From positions 1-11,042 of the forward strand of contig JAAXVX010000021.1 in the NCBI GenBank assembly GCA_013335275.1: 11,042 bases of DNA. The letters run 5' to 3'. The notes beneath the pieces are model-generated. The model was given only the letters and a program-made list of their open reading frames with translations. It was not told the origin of the DNA and made no database searches. Every line of letters begins with the position of its first letter. The stretch's first letter is position 1. A program made the translations under genes and the position numbers. Source of the stretch: Bacteroidales bacterium. Lineage in GTDB: Bacteria; Bacteroidota; Bacteroidia; Bacteroidales; UBA932. Of this stretch, positions 1-7,732 are shown piece by piece.

Positions 1-751
1 CGCTCTTAACATATTTTCTTCTTCTGGATATATATAATTCTTTGGTTTTAAGAATGTCGCACGGTTCAAATTCATAAGAGAGCGAAACCGGAACAATTGA
101 AAGGTCATCGAAGTCTTTGCAAAAGTCTCCCGAACCACTCATGTCGAACATTTTTAGAAGTCCCTGCTCCGTAGCATCAATCCCGTCCTTTGTTCTGCCA
201 TTCTTTTGTGCAATCCACACGGAACTGCTCTGGGCAGAAATGCTGCTTCTTATATACTCCGACAACAATGCCGAGGAGTTGTAAAATTCTCTCGGATTTG
301 TATTGCGGACAACTTTTATCATTTTGTTTGAGCGGGCGATATCCTCCATTAACGGATCCGTTATAAGGTTGTCGCCTACTGCCATTTCTGAGGTTTCAAC
401 GCCGGAATGGTAAAGGATTGCCTGCAATATTCCGGAATCCAGCATTATATCCCTGTGATTGGAGATAAAAAGGTTCTTTCGTCCGTTTTTAAGTTTTTCG
501 ACTCCAGAGTATGAAAGTGTTTTCGATGTGTCTCTTATGATTTTAGTAATTGCAGAAAGCATTACTTTGGATTGAAAATCATTGACACTTTTTATAGAGG
601 CTATTAACTGTCTTAATTCTTCCGGGTTTTTACCGGGGTAAAGAAAAGCTGAAATCTGAGTGAGCAAAGGATGCCTGGCTATCCGATTAAAGGCAGCAAT
701 TGCTTCTTCATCGCTGTAGGGCCTGATATCTTTATACTTATCAATTACCAT
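1..751 (-). CDS. PlsC-like 1-acylglycerol-3-phosphate acyltransferase, partial (C-terminus off window)
   Basis: Reading the minus strand from ATG 751 gives 250 codons open to the left edge, so the N-terminus is complete and the C-terminus is missing. The protein matches the Bacteroidota branch of the glycerolipid acyltransferases (PlsC/PlsB superfamily), which acylate lysophosphatidate or a similar acceptor at the inner face of the cytoplasmic membrane. The acceptor motif is FISNHRDIMLD (residues 95-105, His99), with the acidic residue at +2 and +6 rather than the classical HX4D spacing. The block corresponding to the PlsC FPEGTRS motif is WIAQKNGRTKDG (179-190). A later block, IVPVSLSYEFEPCD (219-232), also fits the family. 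From memory, full-length relatives are about 380 residues, so roughly a third is missing. The start is supported by a promoter-like element 20 bp upstream. The acyl donor and acceptor are inferred from the family and cannot be read from the sequence. Confidence 0.85.
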   Translation of the reverse strand, partial: MVIDKYKDIRPYSDEEAIAAFNRIARHPLLTQISAFLYPGKNPEELRQLIASIKSVNDFQSKVMLSAITKIIRDTSKTLSYSGVEKLKNGRKNLFISNHRDIMLDSGILQAILYHSGVETSEMAVGDNLITDPLMEDIARSNKMIKVVRNTNPREFYNSSALLSEYIRSSISAQSSSVWIAQKNGRTKDGIDATEQGLLKMFDMSGSGDFCKDFDDLSIVPVSLSYEFEPCDILKTKELYISRRRKYVKS

Positions 752-771
752 TGCCAATTTTTTTGGGTTAG

Positions 772-803
772 CAAAGTTACTAAATATTAATTCTATAAAA
801 CAA
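772..803 (-). promoter_or_regulatory. Candidate Bacteroidota promoter for the acyltransferase gene
   Basis: On the minus strand TTG (803-801) is followed after 21 bp by TAACTTTG (779-772), an exact match to the Bacteroidota sigma-ABfr pattern TTG-N19-21-TAnnTTTG. A start near 766 would leave about 15 nt before ATG 751. The -33 part lies inside the last codons and stop of the upstream peptidase gene, so the acyltransferase may be transcribed separately as well as by read-through. Confidence 0.5.
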
Positions 804-2430
804 CTTTTCTCGAGTATGAATCGGCAAGTGGCAATATCAGGTTAAGAGAAAGAGCAGCAATAAAAGAGTAAACGGCAAGAGAACCAACCGTTAAGGCAAC
901 TGCCAGTGTGTACACAAACGGAGCCGTTACAAGAATGATGAGCAGCGCCATAATCAGGTTTGCAAAGGCAAATTTTCCCTTTATATTAAGGAAAAGTGAT
1001 ACTAATGCAAGAAAAGCCGGTATGGTCAAAAAGAAATTTTCGCCGGAATATGCATATAAAACACCCGATAAAATCAGGTTTAAAATAAGCGATCCAAAAA
1101 TGAACTCCTCTCTTCTGATTTTCTTTGAACACTTCCTCATTACAATATAGTTCACAATTGCCATAAGAATAATAAACAGAACTATTATCTCTCCGTCATA
1201 TTCAATTTGTGACATTCGGAGTAAGGAATACTTTGTACCATTAAGATATGCCAGAAAATATGATATTCCCAGTGCAATTGCAGAAAATGAGATCAGGGAG
1301 AGAATATTAATTGCAATAGCCTTCATTATCTGGGATGCTCCGCATTTCCCCTTCACCATATAGATGCGCATAATCAGGTAGGCAAGCAAAAAAACGACAA
1401 TATTGAATATAAGATATTGATTCTTAGAAAATCTGATAAGCCCAAAAAGAGGTGCCGTAAAAAAAACATTGTCGGAATTCCCCTTAAAATAAGAGCTGTT
1501 TCTGTACAATGGGTTTGTAAGATATTCATGAACCATGGGTTCAATCTGAGAACCGTAATGCTGTACGGAGCCTGCAGAAATGTTGTCATAATTGTCTCTG
1601 TTCGTGTGATAATAGTCCAGATTGTCAATTACCGAAAAATTGAACCCGGCCAAATCCTTTTTAACGACCGAAAAGTCGGTGTCATTAGGCAGCAGACTGT
1701 AAACAAAACCGGTCAGAGAATATGTATACGGATATTTGGCAAGGCTATAAAGGCCCGTGAGCTTGTCGTTTCCCGGAGATGTTTCAAAAAGCAGCGCAGG
1801 CCCTTTTATGCCTCTGGCTTCAACATTTATAACCAGTCCAACATTGTCAAATATATGAGAATCCTCCGATGCTGCTTTTTTCATCCCGTCAAGTCTGTTC
1901 TCTTCCGCATCTGTAAACAGGATTTTCACACCCTGCTTCCAGGCGCCTCTGTAACTCAGTGCAAGTTTAGCACATTCGAGAATAACACCAAGTCCGTATC
2001 CGTCATCTGCTGCTCCAAGAGAATAATTTACCGCCCCCTTAACAACAGTCCTGAATCTGGAATCGAGATGTGCCACAAAAAGGATATATGAGGAGGTTTT
2101 CCCTCCGGGAGGGTCCATTTTGGCATAAATGTTTGCAATTGATATAAACCCTCCTGCTCTGCTTTTTATTGAGTCATATGCGTGAATTTCGGGCTTAAAA
2201 CCCATTTGAGCGAGCCTGCCGGCAAGATACTCCCGGACCTGTGCTCTCTCGGCCGGGTGTTCTATTGAATGGGGAACCTTGCTTACCTCCTTAATGTCTT
2301 TTAAAACCCTTAATGCAGAAAAGTTTGCGGAAGTTGTGCCTCTGACTTCAGGACGTGTAAACCCGCCCAATGAAAGTGAGATGGCAAGAGCAATGAGTGC
2401 CGCCGAAAACAGAAGTTTAAAAAAGGACAT
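793..2430 (-). CDS. Membrane-anchored M28-family zinc metallopeptidase with C-terminal multi-pass domain
   Basis: 545 residues. An N-terminal hydrophobic segment (about 4-23) acts as signal anchor. Residues about 36-305 form an M28 (aminopeptidase Y/Fxna-like) peptidase domain with all expected di-zinc ligands visible: His121 in AHLDSR, Asp142 in AADDGYG, the catalytic/bridging pair Glu176-Glu177 in FTDAEEN, Glu204 in INVEARG and His275 in YYHTNRDNYDN. About seven hydrophobic helices follow (roughly 338-357, 369-396, 413-431, 443-462, 465-483, 488-512, 514-536). The likely topology is a periplasmic peptidase domain with the C-terminus in the cytoplasm. This architecture recalls eukaryotic ERMP1/Fxna and related bacterial M28 proteins. 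The start ATG overlaps the stop of the acyl-CoA synthetase gene by one base (TGATG), so translation is probably coupled. The substrate is unknown; aminopeptidase activity is the family default, but amidase-like activities also occur in M28. Confidence 0.88.
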   Translation of the reverse strand: MSFFKLLFSAALIALAISLSLGGFTRPEVRGTTSANFSALRVLKDIKEVSKVPHSIEHPAERAQVREYLAGRLAQMGFKPEIHAYDSIKSRAGGFISIANIYAKMDPPGGKTSSYILFVAHLDSRFRTVVKGAVNYSLGAADDGYGLGVILECAKLALSYRGAWKQGVKILFTDAEENRLDGMKKAASEDSHIFDNVGLVINVEARGIKGPALLFETSPGNDKLTGLYSLAKYPYTYSLTGFVYSLLPNDTDFSVVKKDLAGFNFSVIDNLDYYHTNRDNYDNISAGSVQHYGSQIEPMVHEYLTNPLYRNSSYFKGNSDNVFFTAPLFGLIRFSKNQYLIFNIVVFLLAYLIMRIYMVKGKCGASQIMKAIAINILSLISFSAIALGISYFLAYLNGTKYSLLRMSQIEYDGEIIVLFIILMAIVNYIVMRKCSKKIRREEFIFGSLILNLILSGVLYAYSGENFFLTIPAFLALVSLFLNIKGKFAFANLIMALLIILVTAPFVYTLAVALTVGSLAVYSFIAALSLNLILPLADSYSRKVVL

Positions 2431-4304
2431 CAGCTATTCACATTCAGTTTATTATATATATCCTTTCCCTCGGGAGTATAGGCATATTCAATTCTGGCTT
2501 TAAATGCCTCTTCTACTTTGCTGCGGACCATTTTCATAGTGGAATTAATCATACGGTTCTGTTCGGTAAATGGTTCCTGAGTTAAAATAAATGTAGCAGG
2601 GAGCCACTTTTCCGGGAACATACCTGCATAAACGCCCTTTCCTTTGTATCTTTCAATATCTTCCCATACGGCTTTAACCAGGTCTTTTCCCTTAAGAGGA
2701 GAGTTCTTATCTGCAACTATAACGGCAATCGTATATGGAGACTGATTGTTGTGAAGCATCATCTGCTGAATCAAAGAAGACTGAGTGACAATAATTTCTT
2801 CAATTTCTTCAGGTGAATATTTTTCTCCGTCGCTACCAATTAAAAGGCTTTTAAATCTACCCTTTACATGAAGAAATCCGTCCGGATCCATAAACCCGAG
2901 ATCGCCGGTATACAGCCATCCGTCCTTGATTGTCTCTTTTGTTGAAACCGGGTTTTTCCAGTAACCCGCCATTACATTTTCTCCCCTGACTACAATTTCT
3001 CCGGATTCGCCTAATGGAAGATCCCGGCCTTCGCTGTCTTTAATTTTAAGATCAAGAGGCTTTACAAGAACTCCCGAAGAACCAAGCTTGTGTTTGTTTG
3101 GAGTGTTTGCAGATATTATAGGTGTTGCCTCTGAAAGACCATAGCCCTGATACATCGGAATTCCTATCGCGTAATAAAACTTTTGAAGCTCTTTGTCCAA
3201 CAGCGCTCCTCCGCCTACAAAAAACTCCATTTCGCCTCCCATTGCAAGTTTCATTTTTGAAAAAAGTATCTTGTCAAACAGAATTTTAAACGGATAAAGC
3301 AGAAATGAAAGGCCTGCGCCTTTATCCCAGCCGTCGCGGTTGTATGCATATGCTATTTTCAAAGCAAAGTTATAAAGACTCCATGTGAACTTTCCCTTGC
3401 TTTTAACAGAGTTTTCTATATTTTTCTTGAAGCTTTTTGCCAGTGCAGGAACCGAAAGTATAAGGTTAGGCTTTACTTCCATTATATTAACAGGGATGTT
3501 TTTAAGCGTTTCCATGGCTGTCTTTCCCTGTTGAACGGTAGCCACAATCGCACCTTGTGAAATCATTATATAAAAGCCAACCACATGTGCAAAACAGTGG
3601 TCGAGTGGAAGTATAATGAAGTTCTTGAATTTTTCCGGAATTGTCATGCACGAAAGTGCCTGCTCAACATTTGCAGTATAGTTTCTGTGAGTAAGAATCA
3701 CACCTTTTGGGTCCGCAGTAGTTCCGGAAGTATATGTAATAGTTGCAAAATCGTCATTTTGAATAGAATGTCCTATTTCTAAAAACGCTTCTCTTTCAGT
3801 TTCAAGATACGCTTTTCCCATCTCTGTTACATCATCGGCAAACATCTCGCCTTCCCGTAAATCATCTATTTTGTCAAGAATAATAATGTGTTTCAGGAGA
3901 GGAAGCTTTTCCCTGATGGCTCTTATTTTGGGAAGTTGTTTGTCGCTTACAATAATTAGCCGGACTTCTGCATGGATGAGCCTGAAAAGCAGGTCGGAAC
4001 TCTCCTCAAGTTTAACCGAAAGCGGGACATTAACGCCTCCAGCGTAAAAGATGCCCAGCTCTCCAATAATCCACATATTTCTTCCCTCTGCAAGGATTGA
4101 GGCATTGCTCTTTTTCCCGAAACCAAGTGAACAAAGGCCGGCTCCAAATTGTTGTGCAAGCGTCTTAGTTTCTGAATATGTCGTGGGTTTGAACTCTCCT
4201 TCTCTCTTTTCAAGGAGGAAGGTGTTACCGGAAAATCTTTCAACAGAATCTTCGAAAAGATCTATTAATGTTTTTTTGCGAGGAGAATTTTCAGTCACTA
4301 TCAT
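2430..4304 (-). CDS. AMP-forming long-chain acyl-CoA synthetase (FadD15/ACSL-like)
   Basis: 624 residues, usual length for the long-chain acyl-CoA synthetases, which activate a fatty acid with ATP and CoA through an acyl-adenylate. The adenylate-forming motifs are in order and intact: P-loop YTSGTTADPKGVI (191-203), A5 motif YQGYGLSEATP (385-395), A7 region LYTGDLGFMDPDGFLHVKGR (464-483), the hinge segment after GRFK (482-485), and a C-terminal catalytic lysine candidate Lys591 in NSTMKMVR. No membrane segment or signal is evident, so the enzyme is cytoplasmic or peripheral. It heads a minus-strand run with the M28 peptidase (1-bp overlap) and the PlsC-like acyltransferase, so it may supply acyl-CoA or acyl-AMP for envelope lipid work. 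A role in fatty-acid salvage or degradation is equally possible. Only 38 bp separate it from the divergent yyaL-like gene. Confidence 0.9.
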   Translation of the reverse strand: MIVTENSPRKKTLIDLFEDSVERFSGNTFLLEKREGEFKPTTYSETKTLAQQFGAGLCSLGFGKKSNASILAEGRNMWIIGELGIFYAGGVNVPLSVKLEESSDLLFRLIHAEVRLIIVSDKQLPKIRAIREKLPLLKHIIILDKIDDLREGEMFADDVTEMGKAYLETEREAFLEIGHSIQNDDFATITYTSGTTADPKGVILTHRNYTANVEQALSCMTIPEKFKNFIILPLDHCFAHVVGFYIMISQGAIVATVQQGKTAMETLKNIPVNIMEVKPNLILSVPALAKSFKKNIENSVKSKGKFTWSLYNFALKIAYAYNRDGWDKGAGLSFLLYPFKILFDKILFSKMKLAMGGEMEFFVGGGALLDKELQKFYYAIGIPMYQGYGLSEATPIISANTPNKHKLGSSGVLVKPLDLKIKDSEGRDLPLGESGEIVVRGENVMAGYWKNPVSTKETIKDGWLYTGDLGFMDPDGFLHVKGRFKSLLIGSDGEKYSPEEIEEIIVTQSSLIQQMMLHNNQSPYTIAVIVADKNSPLKGKDLVKAVWEDIERYKGKGVYAGMFPEKWLPATFILTQEPFTEQNRMINSTMKMVRSKVEEAFKARIEYAYTPEGKDIYNKLNVNS

Positions 4305-4328
4305 TGCAGTTTAGTTTTAGTATATATG

Positions 4329-4336
4329 CAAATTTA
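4329..4336 (-). promoter_or_regulatory. Possible -7 element for the acyl-CoA synthetase run
   Basis: TAAATTTG (4336-4329, minus strand) fits TAnnTTTG and lies 24 bp before ATG 4304 in the 38-bp divergent spacer. No TTG is found at the proper 19-21 bp distance upstream; the nearest TTTG is only 11 bp away. In AT-rich DNA this may be chance. No convincing element was found for the divergent plus-strand gene. Confidence 0.25.
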
Positions 4337-4342
4337 AATTAA

Positions 4343-6088
4343 ATGTTCAAAGTTTGCTCGCCATATTTGAAATTATTGTCGGAGAAAGACATTAACTGGC
4401 ACTATTCTCTTACTCCCGATCTTCTGGAAAGGGTTCAGAAGGAGGATAAGCTAATTTTTCTTCATGTCGGATATGTAAGCAACATTAATGTAAGAGAGTC
4501 TTCAATGGAGCTTTTTGACAATCCGGCAGTCGTATCATTTTTAAATGAAAATTTCATTTCAATTGCCGAAGACAAAGACGATAATCCCGAATCCTTCTTA
4601 CTCGCCCTTGATTTGCTTTTTCTTAATGAGGATTTCTCATACGGCCCGATGAACATATTTATAACAGCAGACAGAAAACCCCTGGTCTGCTTTTCCGACT
4701 GCAACCCCGAACACTTTCTCAATGTTGCAGGAAGCTTAATCACGGCAAAAAGGGAAAAGAGAGAACTGCTTGAAAAACTGGCAGATGAATTTTCATCAAG
4801 GGCACGTTTTACAGGCATAATACAGGAAACAGGCAACAAACCTGTCGTGAATCAGGAACAGATATCAGAATACATTCAGCTTTGGTTCAAAAGGATGTTT
4901 GAATCCGATTTTCAGTTGAATATTAAACCATTCACACCTAACCCAAGCAGCCTGTATACAATTCTGGAGTATTTGAAGATTTATCCCAATGAAGGGATGC
5001 TGAAAAAAATAGGCTCCTTTCTTGAACACTTGCAAAGCTCTGCGTTATTCGACCCAATTGATGGAGGTTTCTTCCGGCAATCAACAGATTATACATGCAG
5101 AGAGCCTCTTTTTGAAAAAAATCTTGAAGAGAACAGCCAGTATATTCAGCTCTATTCTGCTGCTTATGATCTTTTTAGACTGGATTCATACAGAGAAACT
5201 GCATATCATACATTCGGCTTTGTAACCAATGTATTAAAAAATGAAGGCGGAGGCTATTTTAGCAATACGACCCTCATGAACAAAATTGAGGATTCCGTTT
5301 ACTACTCCTTTTCTATTAACGAACTCTCATTATTGTTTCCGCAGAGGTATCAGGAAATCTCTGTGGCACTAAGCCTTGATACAATAGCCGATGCCGCTGA
5401 GAAACAGATTCCCCTCAGAAGAACAGATACTTATAAAAGCATAACAGAACAAGAATTCCAGATACTCCGAGCAAGGAGAAAAGAACACAGGGGCCACTTT
5501 ATAGACAAGCGAATCATAACTTCATATAATGCCCAATTAAGCAAAGGACTGGCCATTTCGTCGGTTCTTCTGAATGATGACTCAATGTTTAAAGTTGCGC
5601 TTGAAACATTTGACTTCCTGATGAACAACAATATAAATTCAAAAGGCAAATTGCTCAGATACACGTGTTGTTCAAGCGGATGCACGTTCGGATATCTTTC
5701 CGACTATGCCTATTTCGCTGATGCTGCAATTGAGCTATATCTGGCTGGAGGAGAAAAGAGTCTTGCCCGGATAGCGAAAAAGTATCTTGATTTTGTAATT
5801 GACAATTTCTACAAACCGGAAAACGGGATGTTCAGCAAGTCCGAAAAAGAAAGGGACAATATAATAATGCCTTTTAAAAGAGAATCCAATGTTGACATAA
5901 TAAAGCCATCTGCAAATTCTGTTATGGCAGGCAACCTCATTGCCATGTACAAGATTACGGGTGAGAGAAAGTATCTGGAGATTGCTAAGCGTCAAATAAA
6001 TAATATTGCTCCTGATTTATTGAATTCAGGGCCTTTATTGTCAAGCTGGGTACATAAAATTCTCAAACTAATCACCTTGACGGAATAG
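4343..6088 (+). CDS. YyaL/SSP411 (DUF255) family protein lacking the CxxC motif
   Basis: 581 residues; family members are usually about 680. The N-terminal thioredoxin-like DUF255 domain (about 1-150) is recognisable from SPYLKLL (6-12), KEDKLIFLHVGY (33-44), the segment FLNENFISI (66-74) and GPMNIFITADRKPL (101-114). The canonical GYSTCHWCHVM stretch is replaced by GYVSNINVRES (43-53), so both cysteines of the redox-like CxxC are absent. The rest resembles the six-hairpin (alpha/alpha)6 glycosidase-like domain: DPIDGGFFRQSTD (237-249), PLFEKNLEENSQ (255-266), DKRIITSYNAQLSKG (388-402), SDYAYFADAAIELYLA (453-468) and PSANSVMAGNLIAMY (522-536). All blocks occur in family order, so this looks like a divergent protein rather than a broken gene. 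The function of the family is not established; human SPATA20 belongs to it. Its last 21 bp overlap the end of queA on the other strand. Confidence 0.83.
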   Translation: MFKVCSPYLKLLSEKDINWHYSLTPDLLERVQKEDKLIFLHVGYVSNINVRESSMELFDNPAVVSFLNENFISIAEDKDDNPESFLLALDLLFLNEDFSYGPMNIFITADRKPLVCFSDCNPEHFLNVAGSLITAKREKRELLEKLADEFSSRARFTGIIQETGNKPVVNQEQISEYIQLWFKRMFESDFQLNIKPFTPNPSSLYTILEYLKIYPNEGMLKKIGSFLEHLQSSALFDPIDGGFFRQSTDYTCREPLFEKNLEENSQYIQLYSAAYDLFRLDSYRETAYHTFGFVTNVLKNEGGGYFSNTTLMNKIEDSVYYSFSINELSLLFPQRYQEISVALSLDTIADAAEKQIPLRRTDTYKSITEQEFQILRARRKEHRGHFIDKRIITSYNAQLSKGLAISSVLLNDDSMFKVALETFDFLMNNNINSKGKLLRYTCCSSGCTFGYLSDYAYFADAAIELYLAGGEKSLARIAKKYLDFVIDNFYKPENGMFSKSEKERDNIIMPFKRESNVDIIKPSANSVMAGNLIAMYKITGERKYLEIAKRQINNIAPDLLNSGPLLSSWVHKILKLITLTE

Positions 6089-7285
6089 TATAGAACTGTC
6101 GCCGTAACTAAGGAACCTGAAATCGTTATTAAGGGCATAGTTGTAAACATCTCTCCATTTTTCACCGATAAATGCTGCAATCAACAGCAATAGAGTACTC
6201 TGCGGCTGGTGAAAATTAGTTATAAGTATATCCGTAATCCGGAATTTATACGACGGAACGATTATTATTCTTGTTCTGGCGTTCAATACATTCATATTCT
6301 CCTTTTCAAGCCATAAAACCAGAGCATTTATTGAATCTTTGGAACCCGTTTCTTCTCTCTCCTCATAAGGCTCCCATTGTGCAACATTTTCCGGCTTTCC
6401 GTATTTTATACACTGAATTCCAAGATAATAAAGACTTTCAAGACATCTGGCAGATGTTGTACCTACAGCTATAACTTTGTCTTTTCCTATTTTATCCCGT
6501 AAATCCCTTAAAAAATCAATCGTTACAGAAAATGGCTCAGAGTGCATCAGATGATCCGAAATATACTCCGATTTCACAGGCTGAAAAGTACCGGCACCCA
6601 CATGAAGTGAAAGTTCACTTCTCTGAATTCCTTTTTTATCTATATCCGAAAGCAGCTTTTCTGTAAAGTGCAATCCGGCCGTAGGAGCGGCTACAGACCC
6701 TCTCATTTTTGCATACAGTGTCTGATACCTCTCAGTATCTGATTCTTCGCTGTCTCTTCTTAAATAGGGAGGAATCGGTACCTTCCCGCAGGTTTCTATA
6801 AGATGAGAAAAAGTAACATCATTTTTCCAGCTGAATTCAATGATAAACATATCTTCGTACGGGCCAATCTTTGTTGCTGTTAAATCATATCCTTCCAGCT
6901 CTTTATGCCCTGAGGCATCATATTTTAAAGAACCCGATTTCCACCTTTTATTATTACCTACAACGCATATCCAGCTGCATTTCGCAGTTCTGGCAAATGA
7001 CAGATTGTATTCAACAGGATTATATGGTTCAAGGCAGAATATCTCAATAACTGCTCCGCTTTCCTTTCTAAAAAAAAGCCTTGCAGGTACGACCTTAGTG
7101 TTATTGAAAACCATAAAAGAGTCTTCGGGCAATAACTCAGTGAGATTTGAAAATACCGACCCGGATATAGATTTGTTTCTGAATATTAAAATCTGAGAGT
7201 CGTCTCTGTTTGGAAGGGGGTACTTTGCTATCTTTTCGTCGGGCAGATTATATGTAAAATCTTCAATTCTTATTTTAGGCTCCAC
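6068..7285 (-). CDS. queA: S-adenosylmethionine:tRNA ribosyltransferase-isomerase QueA
   Basis: 405 residues. QueA transfers and isomerises the ribosyl part of SAM onto preQ1 at position 34 of GUN-anticodon tRNAs, giving epoxyqueuosine. Characteristic segments are FTYNLPDEKIAKYP (10-23), FNNTKVVPARL (60-70), VAAPTAGLHFTEKLL (198-212), VGAGTFQPVK (229-238), VIAVGTTSARCLESL (271-285) and TNFHQPQSTLLLLIAAFIG (356-374). The stretch at about 287-335, including VAQWEPYEERE, is the extra segment I recall from Bacteroidota QueA, which explains the length above the usual 340-360. The start is GTG 7285: an in-frame TAA lies only three codons upstream and no ATG is available. The preceding region carries two operator-like dyads and a good promoter match, so transcription may be controlled by the divergent XRE regulator. 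No preQ1 riboswitch was seen in the leader. Confidence 0.93.
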   Translation of the reverse strand: MEPKIRIEDFTYNLPDEKIAKYPLPNRDDSQILIFRNKSISGSVFSNLTELLPEDSFMVFNNTKVVPARLFFRKESGAVIEIFCLEPYNPVEYNLSFARTAKCSWICVVGNNKRWKSGSLKYDASGHKELEGYDLTATKIGPYEDMFIIEFSWKNDVTFSHLIETCGKVPIPPYLRRDSEESDTERYQTLYAKMRGSVAAPTAGLHFTEKLLSDIDKKGIQRSELSLHVGAGTFQPVKSEYISDHLMHSEPFSVTIDFLRDLRDKIGKDKVIAVGTTSARCLESLYYLGIQCIKYGKPENVAQWEPYEEREETGSKDSINALVLWLEKENMNVLNARTRIIIVPSYKFRITDILITNFHQPQSTLLLLIAAFIGEKWRDVYNYALNNDFRFLSYGDSSILFRQGD

Positions 7286-7356
7286 AATCGATTATTTTTT
7301 GCAAAACTATACAAATATACCTTCAGGTAAAAATAATTAAAATTTCAACTTTTGTT

Positions 7357-7401
7357 TACAAATGTAGTCCACAAAAATAAATTCCAAATATTACATTTGT
7401 A
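7357..7401. promoter_or_regulatory. Two TACA-NN-TGTA operator-like dyads at the queA promoter
   Basis: TACAAATGTA (7357-7366) and TACATTTGTA (7392-7401) are near-perfect dyads TACA-NN-TGTA lying 35 bp apart start to start in opposite orientation. Both have GTn before TACA when read in the same direction (GTTTACAAATGTA and, on the minus strand, GTGTACAAATGTA), 12 of 13 bases identical. The first covers the candidate queA -7 element and the second lies just upstream of its -33 element, where a bound dimer could repress. The same dyad recurs next to the XRE gene at the other end of the spacer. Confidence 0.5.
7359..7388 (-). promoter_or_regulatory. Candidate queA promoter
   Basis: On the minus strand TTTG (7388-7385), an 18-bp gap and TACATTTG (7366-7359) fit the Bacteroidota promoter pattern, with a gap one short of the common 19-21. 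It would give a leader of about 65 nt before GTG 7285. A second -7 match, TATATTTG (7319-7312), lies closer to the gene, but its nearest TTG is 26 bp away. The -7 box is embedded in an operator-like dyad. Confidence 0.42.
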
Positions 7402-7436
7402 CACTTATTAATTAGCGTTTTTCAACTGTTACAAAT

Positions 7437-7460
7437 ATGCGCGAACAAGTACATAGATAA
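7437..7460 (+). CDS. Possible seven-codon leader ORF (MREQVHR)
   Basis: ATG 7437 opens a seven-codon frame ending in TAA 7458-7460, whose last two bases are the first two of the hairpin stem at 7459. The ORF-then-terminator layout resembles an attenuator leader. There is no Shine-Dalgarno sequence or good promoter upstream, and ORFs this short are common by chance. The next plus-strand gene is about 330 bp further on. Confidence 0.12.
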   Translation: MREQVHR

Positions 7461-7478
7461 CACCTATCAGGTGTTTTT
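7459..7478 (+). terminator. Rho-independent terminator-like hairpin inside the intergenic region
   Basis: AACACCT (7459-7465), loop ATC, then AGGTGTT (7469-7475) make a perfect 7-bp stem running into TTTTT (7474-7478). The T-run is only on the plus strand, so it would stop rightward transcription. No annotated gene ends here (queA points left), so it implies either an unseen short plus-strand transcript or an attenuator ahead of the XRE gene. Confidence 0.45.
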
Positions 7479-7732
7479 CGCATCCATAAATAACTCATTC
7501 CCTGCTACTTAACCAATTTTACCTGAATTGTTTTATTGCCTTAAAAGTGCGATTTCCGGTCCATTTGCGGTAATTATATGAAAAATGGCCACTTATTTGA
7601 GCTTATTTAATTATTTATCAGATACTTATGAGCTACAGTTGCAGTTGATATGTAAATAAGGGCAACAGAAGGATGAATACAATAATATCATTATATATCA
7701 GTCCTTTTAATCAATAGTATTCAATATCTATT

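Noticed and set aside
1417..2091. 224-codon plus-strand open frame antisense to the M28 peptidase gene
   Set aside because: It is fully contained opposite a gene with intact catalytic motifs, has an unusual Arg/Lys/Cys/Val-rich composition and no recognisable domain, so it is a shadow frame.
7312..7319. TATATTTG as the main queA promoter
   Set aside because: It matches the -7 pattern, but the nearest upstream TTG is 26 bp away, outside the usual gap; kept only as an alternative.
7286..7350. preQ1 riboswitch in the queA leader
   Set aside because: The leader is AT-rich and I see only a small TACC/GGTA stem, with no preQ1 aptamer-like pseudoknot.
7598..7633. AGCTTAT/ATGAGCT stem as a structured RNA
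   Set aside because: Seven pairs including one G-U with a loop above 20 nt in AT-rich DNA is weak and easily produced by chance.
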